Assembly (NCBI RefSeq): GCF_011397635.1
Contig: NC_064753.1
Location: forward strand, 37,987,822-38,051,821
Length of the DNA: 64,000 bases
Direction of reading: 5' to 3'
From: Epinephelus fuscoguttatus
Lineage: Eukaryota > Chordata > Actinopteri > Perciformes > Serranidae
A program made the position numbers and the translations under genes. The notes under the pieces were generated by a model. The model ran no database searches. It worked only from the letters and a program-made list of their open reading frames with translations, and was not told where the DNA came from. Positions 1 to 12,191 of the stretch are shown here, piece by piece; position 1 is the first letter of the stretch, and every line of letters starts with the position of its first letter.

Positions 1-110
1 GGTGGTGCAGTAGTTAGCATTGTTGCCTCACAGCAAGAGGGATTCTGGTTTGAACCCAGGGTGAGGGGTTTGAATCCTGCGGTGGTGGCTCTAAAATATG
101 GAGTTCTATG
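1..110 (+). repeat. Truncated teleost interspersed repeat (cut by window edge)
   Basis: GCAGTAGTTAGCATTGTTGC and the following CCTCACAGCAAGAGGG match the reverse complement of the better-preserved copy around 53230-53315. The two copies are therefore in opposite orientation. Class is not assigned. Confidence 0.7.
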
Positions 111-453
111 GTTGAAAAAATGTAGTGCCAAAGGAAAGGGCTCTCTGACGGTAGGTGAGGCAGTGAAAATATTCTCAATACAGTGCACACTTAAACTGAT
201 ATTGATTTTTTTTAGGTGGCTAAAATTCGCTTTGCTGCTAATCCCCATCCACAGCACAGCTTGGCTTCTGTGTTGGTACTCCTGTTTGCCTCTCAATACT
301 GGGAGCTTGCCAACTGACATCTACTCAAGATAATACCCTAATAAGTACCTCATGCAACCCCACTTCAAAAAATCAAAACTATCCCTTTAAGGCCAGCTGC
401 TGTTCTCCTCTCCTCATACTTTATGTATTTAAAATCCAACACCACAGCCCTAC
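111..453. other. Non-coding stretch downstream of shc4 exon at 454
   Basis: This is shc4 intron. No SH2 C-terminal coding sequence (RTKD... HLI) was found on the minus strand, so the next exon lies outside the window. No other feature was recognised. Confidence 0.5.
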
Positions 454-3400
454 CTGTCCATGTGGATCCACCAGCAGTAGATGCCGCACAGTGGCTCCTT
501 CCATCCCGCTGAGAACGTACTGACCAGAGGCAGAGCTGCTCTCTCTGACCAGGAAATCTCCACTGCAGGTGAGAAGTGACTCCGCCTGCTCCCTTCCTAA
601 CCTAGGATGGAGGACACAAAATCACTGAGAAAGGAAAAAGGCAATGTACATTAGCAGACAGACTTTAAAGTTGATGATTCAGTAGGAGTTAAAGTACAGG
701 GATGCTGATTATTTACCTGCCGTGGAACCAGCCTTCCTCCCGGATCAGTGTCTCAGAGAGTGGAGTATTCTGTTCAGCAATGACCTCAGATACCACTGAG
801 TCTGATAGAAAATATAATAGAGGAAGAATACACAGTACATAAAAATGGGTTACTCCAACCAGCATCACCTCTTCTTCTTCTATGGCTCTAACTGTGTAAA
901 GTGCTTTTTGTATTCAAATGTAACTTGTAATCTAAGTGATGACTTATTATGGACTTCTATTCATGATTGTTATAATCTGTATCTTTATTCTGGCCTATAA
1001 TGTGTTCAAGCATGGTTTAACCTGATATTTCAAGTTGGTTTAAACTATCTAACTGAGTTTTAGTAAATGAGGTTTTAATTGAAATTATTCAAAACAGACG
1101 GGATTCAATTTAAATCTGGTTTAATCATTTTAAACAAACCTGTGCTGTAATTATTCCTAACCTTAGTTTAAACTACGCTTTGTCATGCACGTAGCCACAT
1201 AGTTACAGTTACATGCATATAGAAACACACAGCACATAGGCACATTTTAAATTGGGCTGGCAGTGTGTGAATGAGTTTTACCTGCAGGTGGAGCTGGAGT
1301 TTCTTCTGTGACGGAGCAGTTCTCATACAGTGAAACAGGCTGAGACGAACAAACCTGCAACAGCACGAGATGAGTCACACACAAGACAGAGATCTGTGCA
1401 TGTTTGTGTGTGAGTGTGTGTGTCCGCATTCAAGTGCAGTGATGGCTTTAAGGTTAGAGACATGTGCTCATGACCAGGAAGTCACTGTCTTAATTCCCAG
1501 ACCAGCACAATAATTCAAGCAAAATAAGTTCGTACCAACAACTGAGGTGCCCTTGAGCAAGTCAACTACTTCTGCTCAGTGGCCAACAGATAAAATTTGA
1601 TTGTTAATTTCTTTTAAAATGTAAAATTACCTTTTGGATCATGTAAAAAACAAACAAACAAAAAAAAAACCTTCTGAAATATAATTCTAACCTACACATA
1701 TGAAATCATTGAGACATTTACAACTCCGCTAATCTGGAGTAAATACAGAGTGTAAACAATACACTATCTGCACATCCAAGGACTCACTCTAATCACTTAA
1801 TGTCACAAAAAGAAGAAAAAGGCATTAACTTAATGGCATTTGCTGATACTGACTACAAAGTGCAGTGGTGGAAGAAGCATTGACTTAAACTTAAGTAAAA
1901 GTTGCAATACTTTAGTGCAGAAATACTCTGTTACAAGTAAAGCCATGCAATCAAAATTTAACTTGTAGAAGTCCAAAAGTATTAGCATCAAACATAAAAG
2001 TGCTTTTTATGTAGAACTGCCCTTATCAGAAGAGTTTCTATTATATTAGTGGATTATAATTAGTGATGCATTAATGTGTTAATCGCTGTAATGCTGCAGC
2101 TGGTACATGTGGAGCTAATTTAATTAACTTTATACTGCTGCATAGCTCATTCCACAATATATAACGCTTTTATAGTTGATCAATACTTTGTCTTTTTTTC
2201 TTCTTCTGGTCAAACTGCTGTTGATTAAATATTGTTCATGTTCAGGTGTTAAAATGAACTCTTACCCTCTGTACGTCAGCATCCTGTTTGCTCTCCTCCC
2301 TTGTGAGCCGCAGGTCCTCTATTCCACCAGCGGGTGGCGTCTTTCCTGGGATCACATTATAGTAGTCATGCTGCTCACTAACTTCAACTTCCTGCTTGGC
2401 CTTTCGATTTGTTATCGTCTCCTCTGGGCTCCATTTGTGACAGATCCTCACTGCTGACCTGCACACAGACAGTCACATGATGTTCACCTCACAGCACTGG
2501 AGAAGCTGTGGCATGAAGAACTTGCCATACAAAAAAACAAATACAAAGACAGACATGCGCTCAATTCAAAATCATAGATTCCTTTGTGTTTGCTGAATAA
2601 AAGTCCTGCAGTGCGTGTCAGATGGATATCAAATTTGAATACATTTATCTTTATTATTGATTACTCTGCCAATAATTTTGTGAGTGAAAATTTTAAACTG
2701 CTTGTCTGTTCAACTAAGATCAAAACCCAAAGCTATCCTACTACTGTCTACTATAGATTTATAAACTAGAGTATCTGTCTGTAAGACAATAAGAAGCACT
2801 AAATGCCCACATTTGGGTGCTAGAACAGCAAATCTTTGGTGTTTTTGCTTAAAAAATTACTCAAAAACAATGTCTTGATTATCAGATTAGTTGTATTATA
2901 ATTTTCTGTTTTCTAACCAATTAATCAACTAATCTTTCAGCTCTTCACAAATACACAAACACAAAATTGGATCAAACTCATTCATAAAAGTCAGCAAAAA
3001 AAGTTTCTGGCCAGTGTAGAGTTGATTAATTGCACTCCTGACCAGATGATTGAAATATACAGAACATTAAACATACCAAAACTACAGCTACAGTACCAAG
3101 GAGGACAACCTGGGATTGGTGGAGAGGAGCGATGGTGTGTGGCTGAGGAGTTGGCGGAAACGAGTCTCAAATGCCTGACCGATGCTGTTGATCACCTCGC
3201 TGGCTCGACCCTGAGGACACTCCAGGATGTGACATGCTGACGTGGAGAGAGAAAATAATGACGGTAAAAAGTTGTGTGTTTATACAATGAAGCCAGAAAT
3301 TCTATCTCATTAAATATAGAATTAAACTCTTACCTCTCTGATTGTTGTGGTCCTTGGCAACATAAGCAATGTAATCTGCCATTTCCTGTAAAGAATTGAG

Positions 3401-6400
3401 AGAAAAAAATAACAAGTGTGACTTAAATGTAACTGATCAGCGGCCTCTATGGCCCCAAATGGCAACTACAAGATGCTAAATGCTAATATAAACACAACAT
3501 AGATAGATTAAAGCTTCAGTTATACTTTATGGACGGTTGCACAGAGACGAGCTGATGCAGGATCATGAAGAGGAAATGTTTGGATTTTTTGTAGTCTGTG
3601 TGGTTTCTTGAGGCTACCAAAAAGACAATCTGACATAGTGGTGGAATTGTTTAACTCCAAGTTGTGGGTCCTTCACGTGATGCCACTGGGCCCAAAAGTC
3701 TTTTTTCCATAGACTTACATTAGGAAAGAGACGTCTGTAAATCAGTGAATCAATTTTTTGAGCGTCACAAAAAAATTTGACTCATTTCATTATCTAAATT
3801 TGATTAATTCGGTCTGATATCATTTTAAAAGTCTGGAAGAGCTGTAAGATTAAATAATTTTACCCCTATTCAAACTAGAGAAGAGAAGTCTTGCTCTAGG
3901 GGCCCAATGATGCGGAAGATCTGGGTAAATTTAAACCCGTAAAGTCAACCTTTTTTTGGCTTCATGCGCCACTGAGCAACTTTCATAGGAATGAAAAGGG
4001 CCCTGCCTCCAACACTGTATCAGTTACTTTTTATACATCCATGGGTTGGAACTCATGTTAACAGCATGGCTCTCCACCCATCAGCGCCGGTGTATTTAGA
4101 AAATGTTGGATGTGTACAGAAAGACAAAAACCCGCTGCACAGCATCCCTGCAAAGCGAGAGTCTGATAGTGCCACATTACTGTGGTTGTGTGGACACTTG
4201 CAATCCTTGCAGATGCATCGAGCACAAATCTAGCATAACAGCAGCACAAGTAGATAAGAAAAAAAGGCAGCGCATTCATTCAATAATGTACACAGCAGTA
4301 TTTGTGTAGGGTTAGCAAACATTAGCCACCATAAACTGCTGGTCATACCAGAACAAGTAAGGCTGTAGCAGCAAAACACCTGCAGGTACTGGAGTGAGCA
4401 AGCTGCATTTTATTGCCCATGATTTCAATTTTTCATTTGTGAAAACAACAATGTTATTCCTTCTTCTGAAAGTTACATAATCTCGCTCAAAAGGTTTTCT
4501 CTGTTTTTCTCTGTATGTGCACAAAGTTAATAATAAACCTTCTGACAGTGTTGATGAGTTATAACCTGTGCAACATCTGGTGGGTTTTCTGCTTGGTGGC
4601 AGCACATTTAATCATTAAAACCACAGCAGACATTTTCAGTTATTGGCCATCCATGTGTGTTCTCTGTTTAATTAATTCACTCCCTATCAGTGGTTTTTCT
4701 GATACTAATACAAGAGCAGAGTCAGCTGAATATGTTTCAGCATAAAGCCTCTGTGGCAGATTGATTTTAATTCCCCCCGCTATCTTCTATGTGTCCAAGC
4801 CAACTGAGCCGAAGCTTAGAGCGCACTACAAGATTATTTTAGCTAATTAATTAAACAGCGAGCTATAATCCCATCCATAGCTGCGCCGGTGTTGTGTTTC
4901 CTAGAGAGAAGCTGCCTTCCTGTTCTCTCTAATCTTTGGCCAGTGCGACGTCGCAGTATCAAAATGGCAAAGCAAATCATAAAACAGTTTTTGTTAGTCA
5001 GCAGGGTTTGACCTAGTCAGCAGCTAATAACTGACATGTCCTGTTGGCTGTTCAGACATTAATGGAGCAGCATTGATTTTTTTTTCTCACTTAGGATGCA
5101 TAACCCAAATTCTGTCATATGGAAATAATGTGGGCATGGAGGGACAGGGAAGGAAAATAGATAAGAGTAATTAGTTTGAAAGGGAACTGGCGAGGTGTAA
5201 AGTTGACGAAAGAACATCCCGGCTTTGACAGCTGTATTAAGTCACAAGAAAGGATTTCATGACTTAAGACTTAAGAAGCCAATCAGAGCTGAGAATTTAC
5301 TCTACATCTGCCATGTTGATGAATCTTTTAGAAAAATACAAAAGTTTACCTGGTGAGATTCTGTCAATTTTAAGCAATTTAATTATAATACACAATGATG
5401 GGAAAATGTCTGTGATAGAAGAAAAACAAAAAAGTGCTGTATCAAATGTTAGGCTTAAAGGGACAGTTCACCCCAAAATCAAAAATACATATTTTCCCTC
5501 TTATCTGTGGTGCTGTTTATCAATCTAGATCGATTTTGTGAGTTGCTGATTGTTGGAGATATCAGCCTTAGAGATGTCTGCCTTCTCTCAAATATAATGG
5601 AGCTAGACAGCACTCGGCCTGTGGTGCTCAAAGTGCCAAATAAACACAAGATATGCAAAAAAATCCTCAGGAGGAGGATTTTTTTGCATATCTTATGACT
5701 TACGTTCCTGCTGCCTACCAGCACCTGACAATCTGTGGCTGTGCAAGGAGATTTCATTGATGCCAAATAAACACATTTGAAAAACTCAACAGCAGTCTCT
5801 TTCCAGAAATCATGACCTTGTAGTGAGCAGTTTCATGTAGGAACTACTTAAACGACATCCGCCATCGATATCACCACAAAGAAGGAAGCGTGCATCTACT
5901 GCTAGCTGACCTAGCACCACTGAGCTAACATTTCAGTTCAGTCTCTGGTGCTGAACACCTTGCTCTGCACTGAAACTATCTTTTCCTTGAAGCACGTCTG
6001 TAAGCTGTTTCCGAACACTGATAATAGTGTGCTGTAGCCAGTATGAAGCGTCATTAAAGGGACATTTCACCCTAAATCAAAAATACATATTTTTTGAAGA
6101 TATCTGCCGTAGAGATGTCTGCCTTCTCCCCAGTGTAATATAATTATATGACTCAGCTTGTAGTGTTCAGGGCATTTTAAAGAAGACAGAGAAGGTGTAT
6201 GCTCACTTCTGTTTTTGTACTGCAATCTACTCTCGAGACATCTTCGAGGCTCTCTAAACTTTCTAAGTTTTTTTTTTTTTATTCATAAGGAAATCTGATA
6301 AACACTTAGCTTTACTCCTAACTTTGCATCCAAATTTTTTCTTGGAAGCTTGATAAACACCCCCCTGACCTCGCACTACCAAGTAAAAGTATAGAAGAAC

Positions 6401-9197
6401 CAAGAGGAAATAATTCAATCCTCCACGAATGTCAGCAAACCAAGTAATCAAGCAGTAATTAAACTAAATCAAATTACTGACTGTGTATGTGTGTGTGTTT
6501 GTGTCCCTATCTGCCCATGTTTGTACATGTGAAACATTTGAGAATATGAACATACTGGGTCTCCTCCTGAGGCAAATGAAATTGCCTGCATGGGGTGGTG
6601 TGCAATCTTCTGAGGAGAAGAGAGAAGAAAAACAGAAGTACAGGTTTCTTATTAATACTCCATACCGCAAAAATTCAGATGTGTGACAGTTAGAATTTGG
6701 TTAAGCATGGTTGAAGCTGTCACCTGTAAGGAGGAGGCAGCGATCAGAGTCACACTGTCTGTGGAGACAGTGAGGATGATCCTGCTCCCCGAAAACTGGA
6801 GGTTGATTTGACCCAGAACAGCAGACAGTCCCTTGCATACAGGCTGATGACGACAAAAAATCACAGTTGTTCTAGTTATATCATGTTGATTGCGTTGGTT
6901 CGTGTGTGTGTGTGTGGTTGCATGTACCCTTTTAGTTTTCACTGCTGTCTTGGCTGAAGTCCTCTCACACAGTCTGCTGATTGCCTCTCTGCACACACAA
7001 ACACACACACACATATTATAAACATGTACGCATACACACACCAAACACAGAGATACCTTTGTAAATATCCGATCCAGTGCGTCCTGCTAACAAATGACTT
7101 GCATGTGAGAACATGAGGAAGGAAACCACATCACAAGAAGCTCATCTGCAGTATATCAGTGAAATAAAATACACTGTAAAATTACTTTGAATAGTAATAA
7201 TTCATGCAGTGGTGAAGTGTAACTAAATACATTTACTCTAGTACAATACTTGAGTACAATTTTTATTTTTTATTTTATACTTGTGCTCCACTACAGTTCA
7301 GAGGGAAATGTTTTCTGTTTCAATCCACTGTGCTTATATGACATGATGTAGTGCCATATTACTAATCTACCCAAAGCGTCTAAAATTGGCTCCAAAGGGT
7401 AACTTTGATCTTTTTCAACCTTTGTTTTCAGTCGGTTCTCATTCTGAAATCGTCAAAGGTCCCCTTTGTCAGTGATTTCAGGGACAGACACCTGATGCCA
7501 AAAGCCACCTTTGGTCAGACGTCACCTAACACTGCAGTTTTTTACGCGGGTGGGCAGTGTCAGTTCATAACACTGCTGGACGGCACCTGTCACCTTATGA
7601 TACACTGCTAGACTTTGTCAGGTTGAAACGCTGCCATTACCAATGTCATTTAAGGAGCTGGAAAGCCCCCATGAGCCAGGTAGAAGGGTTGGTGAGACCT
7701 CAGATGCTGTACCTGGAATCTGCTGGAGCCACTCTCCCAGTTTGTGTGTGTCACAGCCCCCAGTGCTCCAATTACAACTGGCACCAATGTCATTTTTACT
7801 CCCCACATCTTGTCTAGCTGCTATTTCAGCTTCTGGTGTTCCTTCTTCCTGATGCCTGGTTGTCTAGCCATCACCAGTTTGTCAGTCTGGATCTGGAAGT
7901 TCGACAGGATCTTAGCTCTGTCATTGTCAACCACCTTAGGAGGTGTCATCCATTCTGACCTTGGGACTTCCAGCCCATACTCAGTGAAGATGTTCCTGTG
8001 CACTATGCCAGCCACTTGGTTATGGCGTTGCATGTACGCTCTTCCTGTCTGCATCTTACACCCTGCTATTATGTGCTGAACTGTCTCAGGAGCATCTCTG
8101 CACAGCCTGCACCTGGGGTCCAGTCTGGTGTGGTAGACCCCTGCTTCTATTGATCCTGTACTAAGTGCCTGTTCCTGTTCTGCCATGATTAGTGCTTCTG
8201 TGCTTTCCTTCAGTCCAGCCAGGTAGGATTTCTTGATGTCGGCCACCTCTTCAATCTGTCAGTGGTACATGCCGAGCAGGGGCTTGTCCTTCCATGATGG
8301 TTCATCCTCCTCTTCTGCATTCTCGGGTTTCTGCTGCCTGAGGTAGTCACTTAGCAGCTCATCTTTGGGGTCATTTTCCTGATGTATTCCTCCCCTTGCT
8401 ACTCTCAGTGTACAGTCTCATATATGTATATGTACGTATATTATATCATATGTATGTATATATATACACATACATATAAACAGATATAGATTCGACCCAA
8501 AAAAACCCACAAAAAACTGTTTGAAAAATAATAATAATAATAACATCTTTAGTCAAAAAAAAATCTGCTTGATCTATAATTGACCACAAATATACTCCTG
8601 GTATGTGTGCCCATAGAAAGACTGTAATTTTTCAGCTGCTTGTTTTCCAAGAGCTGATGCTCAGGTCAGAGAGGCCAAACTATACAAACAGCCGCACACA
8701 CAAAAGTAACATCCCATTATCTAGGAAGCAGGACTTTTTTTCCAGGAAGTGCTTTTCTTCTCCTTGAAAACAAATTGTATGTAATGGATTGAGGTCCCTC
8801 TCCCTCTCTCTCTCTCTTAATAAGACTATGAGAGATCATTAGGAGGAAATTCATCTAATTGGATTTTCTGCCCCATCATTCAGCAGTGTTGTTGTGAACA
8901 GAAGTAGCTGTGTCCTTCGGCGTTTTGGCATCCTGCACAAGGATGTCAATATCAAATGATGAGGAGAAAGCCCCGCTTTATGAAACATTATACATCTAAT
9001 TTGATTTCCCTCTTTGAAACATTTTTATAATAAACCTCATATGTATTGCTCGGCAAATATATGCTGTGAAAAAACTTCCTCTTAACTCTTCCTTCTTCCA
9101 TCATCCATCCTTCAATGCAAAATATCAACTCATTCATGGATAGTTTTATTCTGAGACCACGTCAGCACTTAGATGTTCATCCTTAAGTGTCTTATGT

Positions 9198-9252
<55 letters not shown>

Positions 9253-11966
9253 CAGTGGGAGGTCCTACCGTGTGACTTTCATTCTCGTATCAAAGTCAAG
9301 GGTTCTCATGGACTGGGTCACCTCCACACTGCCCATGTACTAGAGAACACAACACAACACTAGTCACTCACTGATTCCAGTGTAAAATATCTAGACACAG
9401 TCATAATAAAAGTCTTAAAGAAGATCTTTTATGTTCATAGTGAGGGTGGTACTTTGGGTTTCTACTAGAACATGTTTACAGACATTAATGTTTCAAATAT
9501 TGAGCACAGCGTTACTTCAGGCAGGACACGATGTCAAGCTCAGCTCACATCCTTGCTCACAGTCCAATCAACTGATGGAGCAGCTGATTGGTGGAAGGGA
9601 GTCAGCTGACAGATCACATGATTCCTTTCTATGCAACCAACTGGCATATCTCATTCAGGGCACCCTATTTAAACTGCTCTGACCTGCCTACTGTTGCTGC
9701 TTCCTCTACAAGCTGCTTTGCAACGCACCTCCACTACAGCTCCTCCTTTTCATGTTGTGTCTGACTTGTTAATGTCATTTCTGTTTTCTGTCACTGATGC
9801 TGCTCTGTTCTGTTTCAGGGGGGTCTTTGCTGCTGCTCTCTCTCTGCCTTAAGGCTTTCTATACAGGCACAAGGAAGGGCAGAGGGGTGTGCTCTCTCTA
9901 CCTTAGTCTTTCTGCATAGGCCTAGGAAAAGCAGAGAGGCCCCAGTACAGAGCCATAGTGCCAAATATAATACTGCAAATGGAAATAAAGTTTTCTTTGC
10001 TTAAAGTAGTCCTGACAGAAATACTACGCTCAATTTTAACACCTGTCTCTTTAAGGCCCCCTACTGAAAAATCCCAGTCTGCTCTGACTTGCCAGTATTT
10101 CCAGGTCTTCCGCTTTTGCACTCTCGGCACCTCTGCACCATTATTGCAGCCAGGAAATGACTGTACTAGAGTTTAACGGCACTTTCTACTGTGAAAAATC
10201 ATTAATAAAAGCTTCTAAACTAAAATCTTCACAAGCGGACATGTTGCAGCAGAAATATGATCTGAAACTGGGGAGAATTTCACAACACAGGCAACCAAAT
10301 TTACATGTTTCCCTGAGGCTAGCATGTAGCTTCATGTAGCAGTGTTCACCACCCATGAATGTGTGTACAAAAAGTGGTGCCAGTTTATCCAGTAAATGTT
10401 CAAATATTTTACAGTGTAAGAAAATTTTGGCCTGTTAGTGGTTCTAAGGGAGAAATAATCAAATACATTAGACTTTATTCTCTGGGCAGAATAGTAATCA
10501 ATACCAAAAGAATCCAAGAGTTGTCAAGCCATAACAAAAAACAAAAATTTCAACCTCAAGGTGGCGTTAAAGAAACAATCAGGACATCCCTAGGTTTCAT
10601 CCTCTGGAGACCATGACAGTATGTATGTAATTTTCATGCCAATCCATCCACTAGTAGTTGAGATATTTCAGTCCACACCATAGTGGTGGACTTGACCAAC
10701 TTTGCCATCCTTTAAGGTTGCTAGCATAACTAAAAAAAAGTCACATCACAGCTTCATTTTCTCCCTGCCAAAAGATTGCACCTGAACACACTGCAAAGAC
10801 AGCCAACTAGGGCATATATTCTGTGCCTGCGCAAGAGAAAATAATTCTCCACACCAGTAGGTCACTGTGATCTGTATTCGCCATTAAAAAAGGGAAACTG
10901 GAAGACTGACAGGACGGATTTACGATGCTAGTTAGTCAGTTAGCACATTGATAACACAACGTGATATTTACCATGTGCTAGTGAACAGTACCACAAACAA
11001 TTAGGAACCATTTATGCTGAAGAGCTCAATAGCTAAAAACAAATTCTCAACTAATAGAACAAGTTTCTGTCACTCTCACGCCCTCTTATTTAATAAATAA
11101 ATAATAATAATAAAATAATACATTTTATTTATTTCATTTGCTTTCCTCACTTCCGTTTCTCTCCTTGTGCACTGAGCTGAACTGCCAGTCAGAATGACTT
11201 CATTCAGAGACGGGCTCCACCATCTCTGACACCAATCCAACATGCTGAACTGGTCAGACAAAAAAAAAAAAAAAAAAAAAGCTGAAATGGGCCTACAAAG
11301 GCCTACAAGGGCCAACTAGTGCTGATGGTGGGGGACACATTTCAAAAACTAGGGCAACAAATGCTCACTGATGGCCAACATTGACAAATGGTCTGTCAGG
11401 GACCTTAGAATTTTAAAAAATTGTTTTAGCACCTATATGCATATATGACTGAGTCCTCTTTTCCACTCATAACTGCTGGCAGAGGTCACAGAGCGCTGGA
11501 GTATTAACATACATGCAATATTGCCTGTGGACCAAAATGATGGAGCGGCCCATCCACAGTTATCCAACATGCAACTTCCGCACTTGAGGAATCGTTTCGA
11601 ACATTCTGACATGTATTTAATGCACCCAGGCAACCTTTAGGCCACGTGCTCAGATATACTTTGGCCAGTCCCACATCTATTGGCCGTGAGCATCAGCAGA
11701 GCGAACCCTATAGGCTGGAGGCAGGATGAGTAAGTCCACTGATGAAGACCAGACTTAAATCAATAGGTGTGTGTATACTGTATGTGTGGGTGGGGTGAGT
11801 GGGCGAGAGTGTGTAATGTATGTGTGTACTTGTTTATAGAGGACAATGAAACAGTCCGTTCTCATTTCCATCAGTGGCCAGCTCACAGGCCCTGCTCCTA
11901 ATCACCCATGCGGACACACCTCCGGTTCTAGGACAGCATGGGCTCTGCTGATACCGGATACATTCT

Positions 11967-12002
<36 letters not shown>

Positions 12003-12140
12003 CAGAAGCAGAGCAGATCTAGAGAGGAGCAGAGAGCCAGGATGAGTCACTACTGCCTACACAGAGAGCTCTATCTGAGAGGGAGGGGATGAATGTACGA
12101 AAGTGAGTGTGATGGTGTGGATAGAGCACAGGGAGACAAA

Positions 12141-12191
<51 letters not shown>

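Noticed and set aside
7047-7076. Exon-like minus-strand segment between a TTAG acceptor and a GTATCTC donor in the shc4 PTB region
   Set aside because: Exons 9269-9339 and 6928-6988 already join in frame (VTR plus EAISRLCE), so an extra 30 nt would disrupt the conserved PTB sequence.
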